From contig PLXO01000085.1 in assembly GCA_003151425.1 (NCBI GenBank), forward strand, positions 1 through 43,563: a stretch of DNA of 43,563 nt, written 5' to 3'. Source of the stretch: Acetobacteraceae bacterium. Lineage in GTDB: Bacteria > Pseudomonadota > Alphaproteobacteria > Acetobacterales > Acetobacteraceae. Position 1 is the stretch's first letter; the number at the start of each line of letters is the position of its first letter. Below the pieces are notes generated by a model that made no database searches, was not told the DNA's origin, and saw only the letters and a program-made list of their open reading frames with translations. Positions 41,670 through 43,563 of this stretch are shown here, in pieces. The translations under genes were made by a program, and so were the position numbers.

Positions 41670-42029
41670 ATGGTGCAGATCGTCGTGTGCTCGGAGCAGA
41701 CGGTGCGGACGCTGGGTTTGCCCGGCGACCGTCCGAGTGGTGCCAGGTTTGATCCCCATGCGCGTGAGGTCATCCTGCTCTATGACGTCAACGAGCGACC
41801 CACCCCCCTTCGGTCAGGAGCGCTGAGCGCGCTTTTGATCTCCTACTGCCTACGCGCGGGCATCAAAATTCCGCGACAGCTTGAACGCGCCATTCGCGTG
41901 GACCGAGACGCGGTCGTGCTCATATTCAGCACGAGCTACCAGGTCTCGCCGAGTTCCGTCGCGCCCGAACAGGTGCCTTCAGCGAAATTGCCGCATAGGT
42001 CGAAGGAATTGGCGGGAAAGCTGGCGTGA
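41670..42029 (+). CDS. Hypothetical protein
   Basis: This is a 119-residue product with balanced composition and helical periodicity, for example MVQIVVCSEQTVRTLGLPGD, EVILLYDVNERPTPLRSG and LSALLISYCLRAGIKIPRQL. The segment AIRVDRDAVVLIFSTSY is typical of a small folded domain. I recognise no family. The open frame extends about 27 codons upstream with protein-like sequence (RVPISDRREIAFDAEA) but no start codon, so the N-terminus may have been lost. ATG 41670 has GAGG at a suitable distance. Confidence 0.55.
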   Translation: MVQIVVCSEQTVRTLGLPGDRPSGARFDPHAREVILLYDVNERPTPLRSGALSALLISYCLRAGIKIPRQLERAIRVDRDAVVLIFSTSYQVSPSSVAPEQVPSAKLPHRSKELAGKLA

Positions 42030-42358
42030 GAGGACGGGATGGGCGCTGGTCCGTAGTCGCACCCTCCCTCCGCCGCGCTTCCCAAATCGCGATCACCTTC
42101 ACGATGTCCACGCCAACGTCGAGGTGGCGGAGGTCTCAGTCAAACGGTGTCACGAAAGTCGAACTCGCGCGTTTTCGGACGCCTGCCGGACGCAGGCCGC
42201 AGTCGCCCACTACGAATTACGCCCGGCCGTCCTGGCGGCTCTCGTGGGGCTTCCTCACAAATCGAGGTCCAAGCGGCTCGCCGGATCGTAGCGGCTCTAT
42301 ATACATTGAAGGCGTCCGGTACAAATTCATTGAGAAAATCCAGTTCTGTGGTGGAATA

Positions 42359-42421
42359 ATGAGTATAATAAAGCGTGTTGCAATCTACGTCCGCTCTTCA
42401 GTAGACCTCGCATGTGCATGA
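42359..42421 (+). pseudogene. Truncated N-terminus of a serine recombinase/resolvase
   Basis: ATG 42359 opens a 20-codon frame reading MSIIKRVAIYVRSSVDLACA. The part KRVAIYVR-S is the classic start of serine recombinases (KRVAIYVRVSTDEQ), in which the Ser after Arg-Val is the nucleophile. Here the sequence breaks off right after that point with TGA. GGTGGA precedes the ATG. It is a relic of a mobile element, in keeping with the AT-richer surroundings and decayed neighbours. Confidence 0.55.
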
Positions 42422-42797
42422 CGCCGCCCATCTCGCATCGCCCTGCTGATGCCGCGAAAGCCTTGTAATGTATAACGAACTTTCCGGACGGACACTTAGG
42501 TAGTTCTGTGTAACCTGTGGCTTATCTGTTTATCTGCGGAAATCTGTATTATTCTGGATTGCCTATCTCTTTTTGCCCCCGGGTGATACGGACTGGCGGC
42601 AACCATGCCCGACTTGCCGGTCAAATGCGACTGCCCCGATCCCGCCAGATTTCTCGGGTCCCGGTCCTCCGCCTCCGGCCACCCCCGCCACAACAGGAAT
42701 CCCGGCCTCTCGCATCTCGGGAGTCACGACGGGAGGGCGCCAGCCTGTCACGCGGTAGCTGGGCACTCAGGACAGGCTCGCCGTGGCGAAAGTGTGA

Positions 42798-42827
42798 TTA
42801 GGACTTTTGTCCTCTTTGTGCTACACT
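42798..42827 (+). promoter_or_regulatory. Candidate promoter with overlapping dyad
   Basis: TTAGGA (42798-42803) and TACACT (42822-42827) at 18-base spacing could be -35 and -10 boxes for the last gene, whose ATG is 36 bases further on. The dyad AGGAC-TTTT-GTCCT (42800-42813) overlaps the -35 side and could be an operator. Confidence 0.35.
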
Positions 42828-42862
42828 GGCCGGTCCAACTGAAACCTACGGAGACCGCGCCT

Positions 42863-43563
42863 ATGTCCGAACCTGCCTCCACCCCTGACGCCGCGTCAAC
42901 CAAGCCGCCCTACCCCATCCCGCCGGCGACCCTGCGCGCCATGGTGCTCATCTTGGCGCGCCCGGGCGCCGACGCGCCGGAAACCGCCTGGCAGGAGGTG
43001 GTGCAAGCCGGCCTCGACACACTCGGCGCCCTCGACCCGCGCGACGCGATCGAGGCGATGCTGGCGATCCAGGTCATCGCCGCCCATGCCGGGTCGCTCG
43101 ACGCCTACCGGCTCGCCTTCGAGCCCGGCACCACCGCGGTGCAGGCGCTGCGGCAGCGGGCGAACGCCACCTCGCTGGCGCGCACCATGACCGGTGCGAT
43201 ACGCCTGCTGGCGCAGCAGCGCGCACTCCCGGTGGCCCCGGCGCGCGACTGGGGCAGCGCGGCGGCGGACCTGGGGGCGGCGTGGCGAGCGGAACCACCC
43301 CGCCCTGCCGAACCACCGCAGAGCGGCAAGCCAGGCGAGGCGGCGCCCGAGGTCATCGTCAAATGGATCGACGAGATCGACGACGCGGAGCTTGCCATTG
43401 CGGTCGAGGAGGAGCGCCGCGAGAAGGCCGGTGAGCCGCCGCTGCCGCGGAGCGGGCCGAAGGTGCTCTATCGCTACAAGCCCGAGGACTACATCCATCG
43501 CTTCAAGCCCGACGAGCGGGCGGCGCGGCCGTACCCCGGCTGGGAGAACATGACCAAGCCGGA
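42863..43563 (+). CDS. Hypothetical protein, runs off the window end
   Basis: ATG 42863, preceded by GGAGA, opens a frame of at least 233 codons without stop. The product begins MSEPASTPDAASTKPPYPIP, then has a helical region (ETAWQEVVQAGLDTLGALDP, RDAIEAMLAIQVIAAHAGSL) and a second helical block (TSLARTMTGAIRLLAQQRAL). A Pro-rich linker follows and an acidic/basic tail (IVKWIDEIDDAELAIAVEEE, then YRYKPEDYIHRFKPDERAA). I recognise no named family. The organisation is like phage- or plasmid-borne and soil-alphaproteobacterial hypothetical proteins with an N-terminal helical domain. Codon use is the strong GC3 of the host. Confidence 0.8.
   Translation, partial: MSEPASTPDAASTKPPYPIPPATLRAMVLILARPGADAPETAWQEVVQAGLDTLGALDPRDAIEAMLAIQVIAAHAGSLDAYRLAFEPGTTAVQALRQRANATSLARTMTGAIRLLAQQRALPVAPARDWGSAAADLGAAWRAEPPRPAEPPQSGKPGEAAPEVIVKWIDEIDDAELAIAVEEERREKAGEPPLPRSGPKVLYRYKPEDYIHRFKPDERAARPYPGWENMTKP

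Larger units (their letters stand above)
42030..42862. other. Eroded, locally AT-richer intergenic region
   Basis: No intact gene is visible in this 833-base stretch. Between about 42290 and 42560 the base composition is clearly more A/T-rich than elsewhere in the window. It holds the N-terminus of a serine recombinase (42359-42421). Just before it is a protein-like stretch in frame with EVQAARRIVAALYTLKASGT (about 42258-42358). At about 42505-42545 a weak form of the GTGT...CTGTGG repeat occurs. The stretch 42563-42766 is open on both strands but looks non-coding. Confidence 0.55.

Noticed and set aside
42563..42766. Open frames on both strands in the 42.5-42.8 kb stretch
   Set aside because: Neither product has domain-like pattern or a convincing ribosome-binding site, and both strands are open only because the DNA is locally GC-rich.
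1..43563. tRNA, rRNA or well-known riboswitch sequences
   Set aside because: I looked for TTCGA-loop tRNA signatures and for conserved riboswitch boxes near the sulfur and siroheme genes and saw none that hold up.

Overview
The window is high-GC DNA with dense gene packing, many ATGA start/stop overlaps and mostly strong Shine-Dalgarno sequences. The gene content points to an alphaproteobacterium, most likely Rhodospirillales/Acetobacteraceae: a NAD-regulator-type degenerate Nudix protein, a MaoC-phosphotransacetylase fusion, a PEP-CTERM-like secreted protein, HolC next to PepA, and GTCATGGC-type intergenic palindromes. This assignment is inferred from gene content only.

Layout. 1-5.6 kb: tail of an antitoxin with its PIN toxin, a CBM48/GH13 glucan-active enzyme, a frameshifted epoxide-hydrolase-like gene and a D-2-hydroxyacid dehydrogenase. 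5.8-9.7 kb: an isoprenylcysteine-methyltransferase-like membrane protein, holC, pepA and the tRNA-modification gene tsaC/sua5. 9.8-26.5 kb: a sulfur-assimilation supercluster. It holds sbp-cysT-cysW-cysA (sulfate uptake, minus strand), a divergent Rrf2 regulator with four cysteines, ssuA-ssuD-ssuC-ssuB plus a coupled FAD/NAD(P)-binding oxidoreductase (sulfonate uptake and desulfonation), then SUMT, the siroheme-synthase N-domain protein, cysJ and cysI (siroheme supply and sulfite reduction). Together they take up sulfate or sulfonates, release sulfite and reduce it to sulfide. The sulfate-activation genes (cysDNC, cysH) and the flavin reductase gene ssuE are not in the window.

26.5-32 kb: acetate kinase, a MaoC/phosphate acyltransferase fusion and a PAS hybrid histidine kinase, all on the minus strand. 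32.3-36.4 kb: a NAD-regulator-type protein, two overlapping PuuE-like polysaccharide deacetylases and a PEP-CTERM-like protein. 36.5-39.8 kb: cyanase (consensus sigma-54 promoter, but an in-frame TAG), a Mug-type DNA glycosylase, an enoyl-CoA hydratase and a DUF2891 protein. 40-43.6 kb: a UbiE-like methyltransferase, then a decayed stretch with a broken GNAT gene, a hypothetical gene and a 20-codon serine-recombinase N-terminus in AT-richer DNA, and last a gene that runs off the window end.

The most unusual signals are: (1) a 34-codon ORF made of HPGAD-type pentapeptide repeats, joined by ATGA overlaps to the siroheme gene upstream and cysJ downstream, with the cysJ Shine-Dalgarno in its last repeat; (2) short tandem-repeat tracts at several junctions and linkers of the sulfur genes, including one inside the ATPase SsuB; (3) an apparently perfect -24/-12 promoter in front of a nonsense-carrying cyanase gene; (4) several long intergenic inverted repeats of at least five sequence types.
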